A stretch of 54,651 nt of DNA. Source: Streptococcus tangpeifui. GTDB taxonomy: Bacteria; Bacillota; Bacilli; Lactobacillales; Streptococcaceae. Location of the stretch: positions 1 to 54,651 of the forward strand of contig NZ_JAAKDU010000013.1 of assembly GCF_011038795.1 (NCBI RefSeq), in the 5' to 3' direction. Positions 33,017 to 41,986 of the stretch are shown one piece after another. The translations under genes and the position numbers were made by a program. The notes under the pieces are model-generated. The model saw nothing but the letters and a program-made list of their open reading frames with translations. It had not been told where the DNA came from and did no database searches. Each line of letters opens with the position of its first letter. Position 1 is the stretch's first letter.

Positions 33017-34231
33017 ATGAAGCAATTTAATAAGTCATCCAAACTCGAACATGTGGCTTACGACATTCGTGGGCCGGTCCTTGATGAAGCTAATCGTATG
33101 TTGGCTAATGGTGAGAAAATTCTCCGCCTCAACACAGGGAATCCTGCAGCTTTTGGATTCACAGCTCCTGACGAAGTTATCCGAGACTTGATTTTAAATG
33201 TCAGAGAGAGTGAGGGGTATTCAGATTCTAAAGGAATTTTTTCTGCCCGCAAGGCTATTATGCAGTATTGTCAGACCAAGGGCTTCCCACCGGTTGATAT
33301 TGATGATATTTATATCGGTAACGGGGTTTCTGAGCTGATCTCTATGTCCCTGCAAGCTCTGCTAAATGATGGGGATGAGGTTTTGGTTCCTATGCCCGAC
33401 TATCCTCTTTGGACGGCTTGTGTCAGTCTAGCGGGAGGTAAGGCTGTCCACTATCTCTGTGATGAGCAGGCTGAATGGTATCCGGATCTCGATGATATCA
33501 AGTCCAAAATTAGCTCAAATACCAAGGCGATCGTGGTCATTAATCCCAATAATCCAACAGGTGCCCTTTATCCTAAGGATATTTTGGAAGACATTGTTGA
33601 GCTTGCTCGGCAGAATGATTTGATTATCTTTGCGGATGAGATCTATGATCGTTTGGTAATGGATGGGGCACAGCATATAGCCATCGCCAGTCTGGCTCCT
33701 GATGTTTTCTGTGTGTCTATGAATGGTCTCTCCAAGTCCCATCGTATCTGTGGTTTTCGGGTTGGATGGATGGTTTTGTCCGGACCTAAGGAGTCTGTCA
33801 AGGGGTATATTGAAGGACTTAATATGCTGTCTAACATGCGACTCTGCTCCAATGTTTTGGCTCAGCATGTTGTTCAGACTTCCTTGGGCGGCTACCAATC
33901 TGGTGATGAATTGTTAGTCCCAGGCGGTCGAATTTATGAGCAGAGAGAGTTTATCACTAAGGCTATCAATGATATTCCTGGCTTAACAGCCGTCAAACCT
34001 AAGGCTGGCCTCTACATCTTTCCTAAGATTGACCCGAATATGTATAGGGTCGATGATGATGAAGAATTTGTTTTGCGCTTGCTTAAGCAAGAGAAGGTCA
34101 TGCTAGTTCCTGGTAAAGGGTTCAATTGGAACAAGCCTGATCACTTCCGCATTGTTTATCTGCCCCGAGTATCTGAACTGGCAGAGGTTCAAGAAAAGAT
34201 CACTCGGGTCTTGGCTCAGTATAAACGTTAA
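33017..34231 (+). CDS. alaT: PLP-dependent aminotransferase, AlaT-like
   Basis: A 404-residue class I/II aminotransferase. The PLP-binding features are NPNNPTGALY, the Asp-Tyr pair of IFADEIYDRL, and the Schiff-base Lys in GLSKSHRICGFRVGW. The length and the fused ending are those of the alanine-synthesising aminotransferases often annotated AlaT. It lies just upstream of codY, as in other streptococci, which suits a role in the amino-acid pools that CodY senses. It has its own terminator, so it is not simply co-transcribed with codY. Confidence 0.85.
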   Translation: MKQFNKSSKLEHVAYDIRGPVLDEANRMLANGEKILRLNTGNPAAFGFTAPDEVIRDLILNVRESEGYSDSKGIFSARKAIMQYCQTKGFPPVDIDDIYIGNGVSELISMSLQALLNDGDEVLVPMPDYPLWTACVSLAGGKAVHYLCDEQAEWYPDLDDIKSKISSNTKAIVVINPNNPTGALYPKDILEDIVELARQNDLIIFADEIYDRLVMDGAQHIAIASLAPDVFCVSMNGLSKSHRICGFRVGWMVLSGPKESVKGYIEGLNMLSNMRLCSNVLAQHVVQTSLGGYQSGDELLVPGGRIYEQREFITKAINDIPGLTAVKPKAGLYIFPKIDPNMYRVDDDEEFVLRLLKQEKVMLVPGKGFNWNKPDHFRIVYLPRVSELAEVQEKITRVLAQYKR

Positions 34232-34252
34232 AGTTATAAAGTCTATTATTGG

Positions 34253-34286
34253 AGAAACTTCCCTAGAATTGGGAGGTTTCTTTTTT
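34253..34286 (+). terminator. alaT terminator
   Basis: AGAAACTTCCC / GGGAGGTTTCT stem followed by TTTTT. Confidence 0.8.
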
Positions 34287-34456
34287 CTGGCGTTTGCCAA
34301 GCATTGCAAAGATTTTCTTCGTAAAAAAGCGATAGCAGCTTGATTTTGAGCAAGATACCAGCGGGGCTATTATGTAAAAAGGGAAAAAGATCCATTAAAA
34401 TCCGAACATTTTTATTAAAATTGTAAATTATTGACTATAATTTTGGAACTATAAGA

Positions 34457-34502
34457 AATTTTCTGATAATTGATTGCGATTTCAAAAAGACTCTGATATA
34501 AT
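34457..34502 (+). promoter_or_regulatory. codY promoter with a CodY box
   Basis: AATTTTCTGATAATT (34457-34471) matches the 15-base CodY consensus at 14 positions. It lies 2 bases before the -35 TTGCGA (34474-34479). After a 17-base spacer comes TATAAT (34497-34502) with a TG extension. The site overlaps where polymerase binds, so CodY should repress its own gene. Confidence 0.75.
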
Positions 34503-34532
34503 GAGGTGAAATCATAAAGAGGGAAAAGAGAA

Positions 34533-35318
34533 ATGCCTAGCTTATTAGAAAAAACAAGAAAAATCACATCCATCTTGCAACGCTCGGTTGACAGTTTGCA
34601 AGAGGATTTACCTTACAATATTATGGCCTTGCAGTTGGCTGATATTATTGATTGTAATGTCTGTATCGTTGATGGTGGGGGAACGCTTCTTGGCTATGCC
34701 ATGAATTATAAAACCAACACCGACCGTGTTGAGGAGATTTTTGACGCTCAGCAGTTCCCTGATGACTATATGCGGGGGATTAGTCGGGTTTACGATACCG
34801 AAGCCAATATCCCTGTCTCCAGCGAGTTAACCATCTTTCCAGTAGAGTCCCGAGATATCTATCCGAGAGGTCTGACCACTTTAGCACCGATCTATGGTGG
34901 TGGCATGCGGCTGGGATCTTTAATTATCTGGCGCAATGATGATGAATTTACCGATGATGACTTGATTTTGGTTGAAATTGCAGCGACCGTTGTTGGGATT
35001 CAATTGCTCAATCTGCAAACAGAAAATTTGGAAGAAACCATCCGCAAGCAAACAGCTGTTAATATGGCCATCAATACCCTGTCTTATTCGGAAATGAAAG
35101 CTGTAGCTGCCATTCTTAATGAATTAGGAGGTCTTGAGGGGCGTTTGACTGCTTCTGTGATTGCTGATCGGATTGGAATTACTCGTTCGGTTATCGTCAA
35201 TGCTTTGCGAAAGTTGGAAAGTGCCGGTATTATCGAAAGTCGTTCTTTGGGAATGAAGGGAACCTACCTTAAGGTTATTAACGAAGGTATCTTTGATAAG
35301 ATTAAAGATTTTGAGTAG
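34533..35318 (+). CDS. codY: Global regulator CodY
   Basis: Represses amino-acid uptake and biosynthesis genes when branched-chain amino acids are abundant. The 261-residue protein has the N-terminal GAF-type ligand domain (to about 155) and a C-terminal winged helix with [28 protein letters not shown] (about 207-234), both full length. AGGGAAAAGAG precedes the ATG. A near-perfect CodY box lies in its promoter. A terminator follows, then pncA. Confidence 0.97.
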   Translation: MPSLLEKTRKITSILQRSVDSLQEDLPYNIMALQLADIIDCNVCIVDGGGTLLGYAMNYKTNTDRVEEIFDAQQFPDDYMRGISRVYDTEANIPVSSELTIFPVESRDIYPRGLTTLAPIYGGGMRLGSLIIWRNDDEFTDDDLILVEIAATVVGIQLLNLQTENLEETIRKQTAVNMAINTLSYSEMKAVAAILNELGGLEGRLTASVIADRIGITRSVIVNALRKLESAGIIESRSLGMKGTYLKVINEGIFDKIKDFE

Positions 35319-35321
35319 TAG

Positions 35322-35351
35322 AAAAATCCTGTCCCTATGGCAGGATTTTTT
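35322..35351 (+). terminator. codY terminator
   Basis: AAAAATCCTG / CAGGATTTTT stem with continuing T residues. The pncA -10 (TATAAT, 35354-35359) begins right after it. Confidence 0.8.
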
Positions 35352-35394
35352 AGTATAATGAAGAAAATATCTATGTCTAAAATGGAGGATAAAA

Positions 35395-35946
35395 ATGACT
35401 AAAGCGCTGATTTCGATTGATTATACCTATGATTTTGTGGCGGATGATGGCAAACTGACAGCAGGTCAGCCTGCTCAGGCCATTGAAACAGCCATTGCTG
35501 CTAAAACCCAGACAGCCTATGAAGCTGGTGATTATATTTTCTTTGCCATTGATGGCCATGATGAAGGAGATACTTTTCATCCCGAAACCAAACTCTTTCC
35601 ACCCCACAATATCAAGGGGACCAGCGGACGCAACCTCTATGGTCAGCTGGCTGATGTTTATGAAGCTATCAAGGATGACAGTCGGGTTTTCTGGCTGGAT
35701 AAGCGCCACTATTCAGCCTTTGCGGGAACGGATTTGGATATTCGGCTGCGGGAAAGGTGGGTGACAACTTTAGTCTTAACTGGTGTTCTCACTGATATCT
35801 GCGTCCTTCATACAGCTATTGATGCTTATAATCTGGGTTATGATATTGAGATTCCTGCTTCCTGCGTGGCAAGCCTGACTCAAGAAAATCATCAATTTGC
35901 CCTTGATCATTTCAAGAATGTCTTAGGGGCGACTGTTACAGAATGA
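35395..35946 (+). CDS. pncA: Nicotinamidase / isochorismatase family hydrolase
   Basis: A cysteine hydrolase expected to convert nicotinamide to nicotinate in NAD salvage. The 183-residue protein has the family triad: Asp9 (ISIDYTYDF), Lys103 (LDKRHY) and Cys136 (GVLTDICVLHTA). It also has the metal-site segment IDGHDEGDTFHPE. NadD, which acts later in the same pathway, is at the end of this window. Position after codY is conserved in streptococci. Other isochorismatase-type substrates cannot be excluded. Confidence 0.88.
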   Translation: MTKALISIDYTYDFVADDGKLTAGQPAQAIETAIAAKTQTAYEAGDYIFFAIDGHDEGDTFHPETKLFPPHNIKGTSGRNLYGQLADVYEAIKDDSRVFWLDKRHYSAFAGTDLDIRLRERWVTTLVLTGVLTDICVLHTAIDAYNLGYDIEIPASCVASLTQENHQFALDHFKNVLGATVTE

Positions 35947-36066
35947 AAATCGAATCGCTATTTAAGCGATGACTAGGGGCGCAATTTTCGGTAAGCTTTA
36001 CCTACTGAGTGCCATAATTTCAAACTTTGGGTAATACTCCCCCTTCTTTAAGTAGACACAAAAATA

Positions 36067-36111
36067 ACCAACTGGATCTCAGACGGAAAAATTTCCTGAT
36101 GTCCAGTTGGT
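36067..36111. terminator. Stem-loop between pncA and the 36202 gene
   Basis: ACCAACTGGA (36067-36076) pairs perfectly with TCCAGTTGGT (36102-36111) around a 25-base loop, between convergent genes. T-runs are weak, so its role as a terminator is uncertain. The rest of the 35947-36201 gap holds nothing else recognisable. Confidence 0.45.
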
Positions 36112-36201
36112 CGCTTGAGTATGTGTCTGACTTAACTTAATGACAGTGGATTTATACGCAATCTTCAGAGATTCCCATATTTATGGGTGAAGGCAAAGCC
36201 A

Positions 36202-36636
36202 TCATAGATGTTTGTTCTGGACTGGGGTGTCTTCCTGAACCTTATAAAAGGAGTGGCGGCAAAAGATGAAGAGGACTACAAGAGATATCAGCCAGATAGT
36301 TATTAAGATAGGGTTAATCGCTGAGGCAGGGAATGAGACTAGAAGACTTTTGAGCAGAATACTGAATACTATTAGAAAGAGCAATAGGAGCAGTAAGGAA
36401 AGTTTGTTGCTTACCTTTACCACAGATTCTCTATCTTCTCGAATATTTATAGTCAGTACTGGACTGGTAAATCCTAAGATATCTTTGACATAAACAGTGT
36501 GTTCGCTCGCTGGGATAGAGCATTCCCTCGGCTTGATAATTGTCAGTTGGCCAATATTCTTATTGTCAAGTATGAGAAAGAGCGGACTTCGGACGTTGAA
36601 AAGACTGATGTTTCGATGGATAGATAGCCTTGCCAT
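36202..36636 (-). CDS. Unknown two-span membrane protein downstream of tetR
   Basis: A 144-residue protein. The N-terminal 70 residues are predicted beta-rich and soluble (SIHRNISLFNVRSPLFLILDN...), followed by two membrane segments at about 79-96 and 107-125 and a short charged tail. I do not recognise the family. ATG 36636 is chosen because GGAGGT lies 7 bases upstream; the longer frame from 36684 has no ribosome site. It starts 22 bases after tetR on the same strand, so it should be co-transcribed with the regulator and linked in function to the divergent ABC exporter. Confidence 0.65.
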   Translation of the reverse strand: MARLSIHRNISLFNVRSPLFLILDNKNIGQLTIIKPRECSIPASEHTVYVKDILGFTSPVLTINIREDRESVVKVSNKLSLLLLLLFLIVFSILLKSLLVSFPASAINPILITIWLISLVVLFIFCRHSFYKVQEDTPVQNKHL

Positions 36637-36658
36637 AATGCGACCTCCATATTTTTGA

Positions 36659-37207
36659 TTATTTTTGATAAAATCCTCGGACAACTAGAATCATATCCGC
36701 AACCTCTTGGGGAGATTCTTGAGCACCTGTTAGCATCCAATGAGCATAGATGCTTTCAATGCTGGCAACATAGGTTGTCAGCCTATAATCTTGGGGGAGG
36801 GGTAGATCTGGGTTGACCGCATCATAGAAGAGGGCAGGATCGTTCTCGACCAGCTCAGTAATAAACTGGCGTGTTTTTTGTGAAAAATTTATCGGTGCTA
36901 TATCAATGATGAGCTTGATAAATTCTTGCTGGCTTTGTAGGTAATTGAGACTGTGAATGAGTTTTTCTTTAATACTGGCAGGATCATCGCTCAATTCTTT
37001 GCGGAGATGGTCAGTGATTTCGTGCATAAGCTTTTCAATCAAGTCATATTTATCTTGATAATGAAGGTAAAAAGTGCTGCGGTTGATGTGGGCTTTTTCA
37101 GTGATTTGACGGATAGTGATATCTCCAAATGCTTTCTTTTCTAGCAGCAGCTCGGTAATAGCTGCTTTTATTTTGGCCTTACTTTGTGTGTGACGTTTTT
37201 GAGTCAT
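36659..37207 (-). CDS. TetR/AcrR family regulator
   Basis: A 182-residue repressor with the TetR helix-turn-helix at about residues 31-50 (TIRQITEKAHINRSTFYLHY) followed by the YDLIEKL linker helix. The C-terminal ligand domain is TetR_C-like and not specific enough to name a ligand. It is divergent from an ABC ATPase-permease pair, with palindromes in the shared 119-base region, so it most likely represses that exporter and its own operon. Confidence 0.88.
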   Translation of the reverse strand: MTQKRHTQSKAKIKAAITELLLEKKAFGDITIRQITEKAHINRSTFYLHYQDKYDLIEKLMHEITDHLRKELSDDPASIKEKLIHSLNYLQSQQEFIKLIIDIAPINFSQKTRQFITELVENDPALFYDAVNPDLPLPQDYRLTTYVASIESIYAHWMLTGAQESPQEVADMILVVRGFYQK

Positions 37208-37226
37208 AGGATATCCTCTCTTTAAA

Positions 37227-37280
37227 TAGACAAAAGTCTATATAATGCTGCTTGTTTTTCACTTTAGTCTATTATATACT
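37227..37280 (+). promoter_or_regulatory. TetR operator region and exporter promoter
   Basis: TAGAC-AAAA-GTCTA (37227-37240) is a perfect palindrome just upstream of tetR. The exporter promoter is TTGTTT (37252-37257), 17-base spacer, TATACT (37275-37280). A second AGTCTA half-site lies in its spacer (37266-37271) within a TTTAGT...ACTAAA inverted repeat. Confidence 0.6.
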
Positions 37281-37326
37281 AAAGGAAAGATTAAAGCAAC
37301 AAGTGTCTAAATAAGGAGATGGTTAG

Positions 37327-38028
37327 ATGAGTTATGTTGAAATGAAACATTCCTATAAGCGTTATCAGATGGGAGAAAGAGAAGTTATCGCCAATAATGA
37401 TATCAGCTTTGGGATTGATGAAGGAGAGCTGGTTATTATCTTGGGAGCTTCTGGTGCCGGCAAATCAACGATTCTTAATATTCTTGGTGGTATGGATACG
37501 AATGATGATGGGGAAGTTTGGATTGATGGTAATAATATTGCCGCTTACAGTCCCAAAGAGTTAACGGCTTATCGCCGCAATGATGTTGGCTTTGTCTTTC
37601 AATTTTATAACTTGGTTCCCAACTTGACAGCCAAAGAAAATGTGGAACTGGCTTCAGAAATAGTGTCTGATGCTAAAGATGCTGCTGAAACCCTAGAGGA
37701 AGTTGGGCTTGGAAATCGGTTAGACCACTTTCCTGCCCAGCTGTCTGGGGGAGAGCAACAGCGAGTATCTATTGCCCGTGCTCTTGCTAAAAACCCTAAG
37801 TTACTTTTATGTGACGAACCTACAGGAGCTCTGGACTATCAAACAGGTAAGCAGATCCTAAAACTCTTACAGAATATGTCTCGTCAAAGAGGGGCCACTG
37901 TTATAATTGTCACGCATAACTCGTCCTTGGCGCCAATTGCTGACAGAGTGATCTATCTGCATGATGCCAAGGTTAGTAAGATTACCTGCAATGATCAGCC
38001 TTTAGATATTGATAGTCTTGAGTATTAA
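37327..38028 (+). CDS. ABC transporter ATPase, MacB/LolD type
   Basis: A 233-residue ATPase with Walker A GASGAGKS (40-47), a [16 protein letters not shown]-loop, the signature LSGGEQQR (about 139-146), Walker [13 protein letters not shown] and the H-loop ITH-like VTHN. The LVPNLTA and GALD wording is typical of ATPases paired with FtsX/MacB-like permeases. GGAGATGG precedes the ATG. The permease gene follows after 12 bases. Confidence 0.93.
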   Translation: MSYVEMKHSYKRYQMGEREVIANNDISFGIDEGELVIILGASGAGKSTILNILGGMDTNDDGEVWIDGNNIAAYSPKELTAYRRNDVGFVFQFYNLVPNLTAKENVELASEIVSDAKDAAETLEEVGLGNRLDHFPAQLSGGEQQRVSIARALAKNPKLLLCDEPTGALDYQTGKQILKLLQNMSRQRGATVIIVTHNSSLAPIADRVIYLHDAKVSKITCNDQPLDIDSLEY

Positions 38029-38040
38029 AGGGGTGATTTT

Positions 38041-40674
38041 ATGAGAAAAAAGGTTTACTGGGAAACGATCTGGAAGGCCTTGTTGGGATCAAAAGGCCGC
38101 TTTCTTTCTATTATGCTTTTGATGTTTTTAGGATCGTTTACCTTTATCGGTTTAAAAGCAACAAGACCCAATATGCAAGGGCGAGCTGATGAGTATCTGC
38201 AAGCCCATCAAACAGCAGATTTATTTGTAACAGCCAGCCATGGTTTTAGTCAGGCTGATCAGGAAGAGTTAGAGCATGTTGATGGTGCTAAGGTAGAGTT
38301 TGGGAAAGTAACAGATGTGACGATTGAGGATACCGACAATGCTGTGAGGGTGTTTTCCAAAAGTCAGACCATCTCGACTTACCAGTTAGAATCAGGCAAT
38401 TTACCCAAGAAACAGAATGAGATTGCTCTGGCTGCTCCTTTGAAAAAGAAATATCAACTGGGTGATAAATTATCCTTTCAGCTTTCTGAGAAGTCTAATT
38501 TGGTAGAAAAAGATTTCAAAATAGTCGGTTTCATCAAGTCATCTGAAATTTGGTCTAACTTAAATTTAGGATCATCGACAGCAGGAGATGGTAATCTGAC
38601 AAGTTATGGTGTTGTGAATTCCTCAGCCTTTGCGAATAGCACCAATACTTTGGCTAGAATTCGCTATGACCGACTGAAAAAGCTTAATCCTTTTTCCGAT
38701 GGTTACACTAAAAAAGTGAATAGTTATCAAGACGCGTTAGATACAGTGTTAGAGGATAATGGCCAAAAGCGTCTGGCAGACTTGAAAAAGGCACCGCAGA
38801 AAAAAGTTGACCAAAGTAAAATAGCCTTGGCTGACGCAAAAAAGAAGCTGCAAGAAAGTACAGCTGCTCTAGCATCAGCACCTCCTTATCAGCAAGAGTT
38901 GGCTCAGCAGTCTATTAGTCAAGCGCGCCAATCAATCGCTCAAAAGGAGCAGCAGATTCAAAAAGCTCAGGCTCAAATTGATGCCATGCCAAAACCAATC
39001 TATAATACTTATACACGTTCGACCATGCTGGGCGGAGAAGGTTATACGGTCTATTCTGCCAATGCAGACAGTATGGGCAATCTCGGCAATATTTTTCCTA
39101 TTGTACTCTATGGTGTTGCTGCCTTGGTTACCTTTACGACGATGACTCGATTTGTTGATGAGGAAAGAAACAAATCGGGTTTACTGATAGCTCTGGGCTA
39201 TACGAAACAGGATGTTATCCGGATATTTCTTATTTATGGTTTTGTAGCTAGCATGCTGGGCAGCCTCTTAGGTATTATCGGAGGCCATTATTTACTTTCA
39301 AGAATTGTGCTACAGATTTTTTCAGGGAATATGGTCTTGGGCAGTCCCCATTTATCCTTTTACTGGTCTTATACCTTAATCGCTGTTTTGTTAGGATTGG
39401 CGAGTGCTGTTTTACCGGCTTATCTTATTGCCAGTAAGGAGTTGGGTGAAAAACCGGCTCAGTTGCTGCTGCCTAAGCCGCCTGTGAGAGGGTCGAAGAT
39501 CTTTTTAGAGCGGATAGGGTTTATGTGGCGGCGTTTGAGTTTTACTCATAAAGTGACCGTCCGTAATATTTTTCGCTATAAGCAGCGGATGCTGATGACG
39601 ATTTTGGGGGTGGCTGGTTCAGTTGCACTTCTTTTTGCAGGATTAGGAATCCAATCCTCTTTGGGAAAGGTGATTAGGGAACAGTTTACGCAGTTGACCC
39701 CTTATCATCTGGTAGCTATGAAAAAGGAAGGTGTCAAAGATAATGATAGCTTAACGAACTTTTTAAGGTCAAAGGACGTTGCGCGTTATCAGAGTATTTA
39801 TTACACTAACTTGACTGAAGAGGTCCCTCAGTTAAAAGACCGGCAGAGTATTGCTGTTATGGCAACGGATGGCGACAACTTTGACGACTTTGTTCGCTTA
39901 AAGGATGCCCGTACTAATCAGGACTTAAAACTGCCTAAGCACGGTGTCGTTATCTCTGAAAAATTAGCCCGCTTTTATAAGGTCGATGAGGGTAAGAGTT
40001 TTTATCTTAAGGACAGTGATGGTAAGAAGCGCCGTATCAAGGTTGCTGCCATTGCCAAGATGAATGTCGGCCACTATTTATTTATGACTCGGTCAGTCTA
40101 TCAAGATATTTTTGGTCAGAAGCCCGATGATAATGCTTATTTTATCAACCTAAAGGATGATTCTTCTTCTCATATTAAGGATATATCAACGAAATTACTG
40201 GCTATGAACGAGGTTGCATCGGTGACTCAAAATACATCTCGGATGAAGATGATTAAAACAATTGTTACCTCTTTGAATGCAGCCATGATTGTTCTGGTTG
40301 TCAATACAGTTCTTTTGGCCCTTGTTATTCTTTATAACTTGACTAATGTCAATATTGTTGAACGTATTAGAGAGTTATCCACGGTAAAGGTTCTTGGTTT
40401 TTACGATAGTGAGGTTACCTTGTATATTTACCGTGAAACGATTGTTCTTTCAATGGTAGGAAATGTTTTGGGACTCTTAGCTGGTCATTATTTGCATCAA
40501 GTAATCATGGAGATGATTGGTTCTGATAATGTATTATTTGGGACAAATGTTGATATTCAGGTTTATGTGATCCCAATTGTTTTTATTTGTCTTATTCTTG
40601 TAGGATTAGGGGTATTTGTTCACTATCGACTCAAATATCTTGATATGCTGGAAGCTTTACAGGCAGCAGAGTGA
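38041..40674 (+). CDS. FtsX/MacB-like ABC permease
   Basis: An 877-residue permease. One N-terminal membrane helix (about 17-38) is followed by an extracellular domain. That domain includes a long Gln/Lys/Ala-rich coiled coil (about 250-325). Then comes a three-helix FtsX domain (about 350-470), a second extracellular domain and a second FtsX domain (about 760-870). This double-FtsX architecture with an external coiled coil is seen in exporters that act on lipids or antimicrobial peptides at the cell surface. The substrate is unknown. Its TetR neighbour suggests induction by a toxic or signal compound. Confidence 0.88.
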   Translation: MRKKVYWETIWKALLGSKGRFLSIMLLMFLGSFTFIGLKATRPNMQGRADEYLQAHQTADLFVTASHGFSQADQEELEHVDGAKVEFGKVTDVTIEDTDNAVRVFSKSQTISTYQLESGNLPKKQNEIALAAPLKKKYQLGDKLSFQLSEKSNLVEKDFKIVGFIKSSEIWSNLNLGSSTAGDGNLTSYGVVNSSAFANSTNTLARIRYDRLKKLNPFSDGYTKKVNSYQDALDTVLEDNGQKRLADLKKAPQKKVDQSKIALADAKKKLQESTAALASAPPYQQELAQQSISQARQSIAQKEQQIQKAQAQIDAMPKPIYNTYTRSTMLGGEGYTVYSANADSMGNLGNIFPIVLYGVAALVTFTTMTRFVDEERNKSGLLIALGYTKQDVIRIFLIYGFVASMLGSLLGIIGGHYLLSRIVLQIFSGNMVLGSPHLSFYWSYTLIAVLLGLASAVLPAYLIASKELGEKPAQLLLPKPPVRGSKIFLERIGFMWRRLSFTHKVTVRNIFRYKQRMLMTILGVAGSVALLFAGLGIQSSLGKVIREQFTQLTPYHLVAMKKEGVKDNDSLTNFLRSKDVARYQSIYYTNLTEEVPQLKDRQSIAVMATDGDNFDDFVRLKDARTNQDLKLPKHGVVISEKLARFYKVDEGKSFYLKDSDGKKRRIKVAAIAKMNVGHYLFMTRSVYQDIFGQKPDDNAYFINLKDDSSSHIKDISTKLLAMNEVASVTQNTSRMKMIKTIVTSLNAAMIVLVVNTVLLALVILYNLTNVNIVERIRELSTVKVLGFYDSEVTLYIYRETIVLSMVGNVLGLLAGHYLHQVIMEMIGSDNVLFGTNVDIQVYVIPIVFICLILVGLGVFVHYRLKYLDMLEALQAAE

Positions 40675-40721
40675 TAAATTTCCAGCAGAAGTGTTGGTGA
40701 TATCATCCTCTCTGCAGGTTA

Positions 40722-40751
40722 AAAGAGGTTGGGAACGTTCCCAACCTCTTT
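40722..40751. terminator. Palindromic terminator
   Basis: A perfect 30-bp palindrome (arms AAAGAGGTTGGGAAC) after the permease, convergent with the traX-like gene. Confidence 0.7.
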
Positions 40752-40769
40752 ATGATGTGCAAGATCCAT

Positions 40770-41552
40770 TTACAAGAAGAAAGCTAGTATATGCAAGATC
40801 CAAAGATGGACAGGGTAAAAGATGTAGAAAAACCATCTGTGGATAGGCTTAGTGCTGCCTTTTTGCCCGTTATAGAAAAATAGGAAGGGAAGGAAGAGGA
40901 AGCTCATAGCATCGCTGTTGTAACAAAACATCTCAAACCAGACGCCCAGACTTGGGTAATGACTGATATTAAGGTCTGGTCCCATTATGATAAAGAGCAA
41001 GACGCTCCATAATCCAAAGACGAGCAGCTGCCTTTTAGGACTGCCGTAGAATCCCCAAAAAATCAGCATAAGAAAGAGAATTGGGACACCGCCTTCCAGT
41101 GTCAGGCTGAGGTGCTGGCCAAGAGGCAGACCGATAAGCGATAGGAAAAGTCCCATGATGAAAATCACTGTTCCCAAGATAAGATTAAGGCTGCGCTGAT
41201 TGGTGGAGTCTTTAGCTTTTTGCCAAAAATAGATCATGCTGTAACCTAAAGCGAGGGTTAAAAAAATATTATCTACGATCTGGTGCTTAGATCCTAGGAG
41301 CAGCAAAGATAGGAAGTCACCCAGCTGCATGAGAATGGCAGCCACCCACAATCGAAGCAAATGTTTTTGCCGATTTCTGGTATGAAAGAAACCTTCCAGT
41401 GTTAAATAAGCAAAGACAGGAGCAACAAATCGTGTCATGAGATGCAGCCAGCTTGGCAAGCCAGGGAAGGCAAAAAATGCAGAATCCATTACCATAAAAG
41501 TCAGGGCGATGTATTTAAGCTGATTAGTATTCCATCCTTTTAGTGTTTTCAT
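40770..41552 (-). CDS. TraX family membrane protein
   Basis: A 260-residue polytopic protein with about eight membrane segments. The start, LKGWNTNQLKYIALTFMVMDS, and the RFVAPVFAYLTLEGFFHTRN segment match the TraX family, named for the F-plasmid pilin acetylase. Chromosomal members in Firmicutes have no conjugation genes nearby, and none are seen here, so an acyl- or acetyltransferase acting on a surface molecule is only a guess. GAGGAAG precedes the ATG. Confidence 0.8.
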   Translation of the reverse strand: MKTLKGWNTNQLKYIALTFMVMDSAFFAFPGLPSWLHLMTRFVAPVFAYLTLEGFFHTRNRQKHLLRLWVAAILMQLGDFLSLLLLGSKHQIVDNIFLTLALGYSMIYFWQKAKDSTNQRSLNLILGTVIFIMGLFLSLIGLPLGQHLSLTLEGGVPILFLMLIFWGFYGSPKRQLLVFGLWSVLLFIIMGPDLNISHYPSLGVWFEMFCYNSDAMSFLFLPFLFFYNGQKGSTKPIHRWFFYIFYPVHLWILHILAFFL

Positions 41553-41638
41553 GGCATCTTCCTCCTTAATATCAGTGTACCAAAATAATGAAGCCCTGCC
41601 CTTACAATTTTGAAAGAATGTTTTTATCTTTAAAAGTG

Positions 41639-41647
41639 TGATATAAT
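41639..41647 (+). promoter_or_regulatory. Extended -10 promoter of gatCAB
   Basis: TGATATAAT with TG extension, 36 bases before the gatC start. Confidence 0.6.
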
Positions 41648-41683
41648 TTTGAAGACTATGTAATGCTTATAGGAGAAAAATGG

Positions 41684-41986
41684 ATGAAAATTTCTGAAGA
41701 AGAAGTTCGCCATGTAGCGGCTTTGTCAAAGTTGTCCTTCTCAGATGAAGAAACGGCTGAATTTGCGACTACCTTGACCAAAATTGTCGACATGGTTGAG
41801 CTGTTGAATGAAGTTGATACGACTGGTGTGCCTATTACAACAACCATGGCTGACCGCAAGACAGTTATTCGCCCTGATGTGGCTGAAGAAGGAACTGATC
41901 GCGATCAGCTCTTTAAAAATGTACCGGAGTCGAAAGATTATTATATCAAGGTACCGGCGATCTTAGATGACGGAGGAGATGCCTGA
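41684..41986 (+). CDS. gatC: Asp/Glu-tRNA(Asn/Gln) amidotransferase subunit C
   Basis: The small belt-like subunit that holds GatA and GatB together in the enzyme converting misacylated Glu-tRNA(Gln) and Asp-tRNA(Asn) to the correct forms. The 100-residue product ([19 protein letters not shown]...) has the usual length. ATG 41684 is preferred over the upstream in-frame start at 41663, because AGGAG at 41671-41675 fits it. Its stop overlaps the gatA start by one base (TGATG). Confidence 0.93.
   Translation: MKISEEEVRHVAALSKLSFSDEETAEFATTLTKIVDMVELLNEVDTTGVPITTTMADRKTVIRPDVAEEGTDRDQLFKNVPESKDYYIKVPAILDDGGDA

Noticed and set aside
36637..36684. Upstream start for the 144-residue membrane protein
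   Set aside because: It would overlap tetR's 3' end and lacks a ribosome site, whereas GGAGGT precedes 36636.
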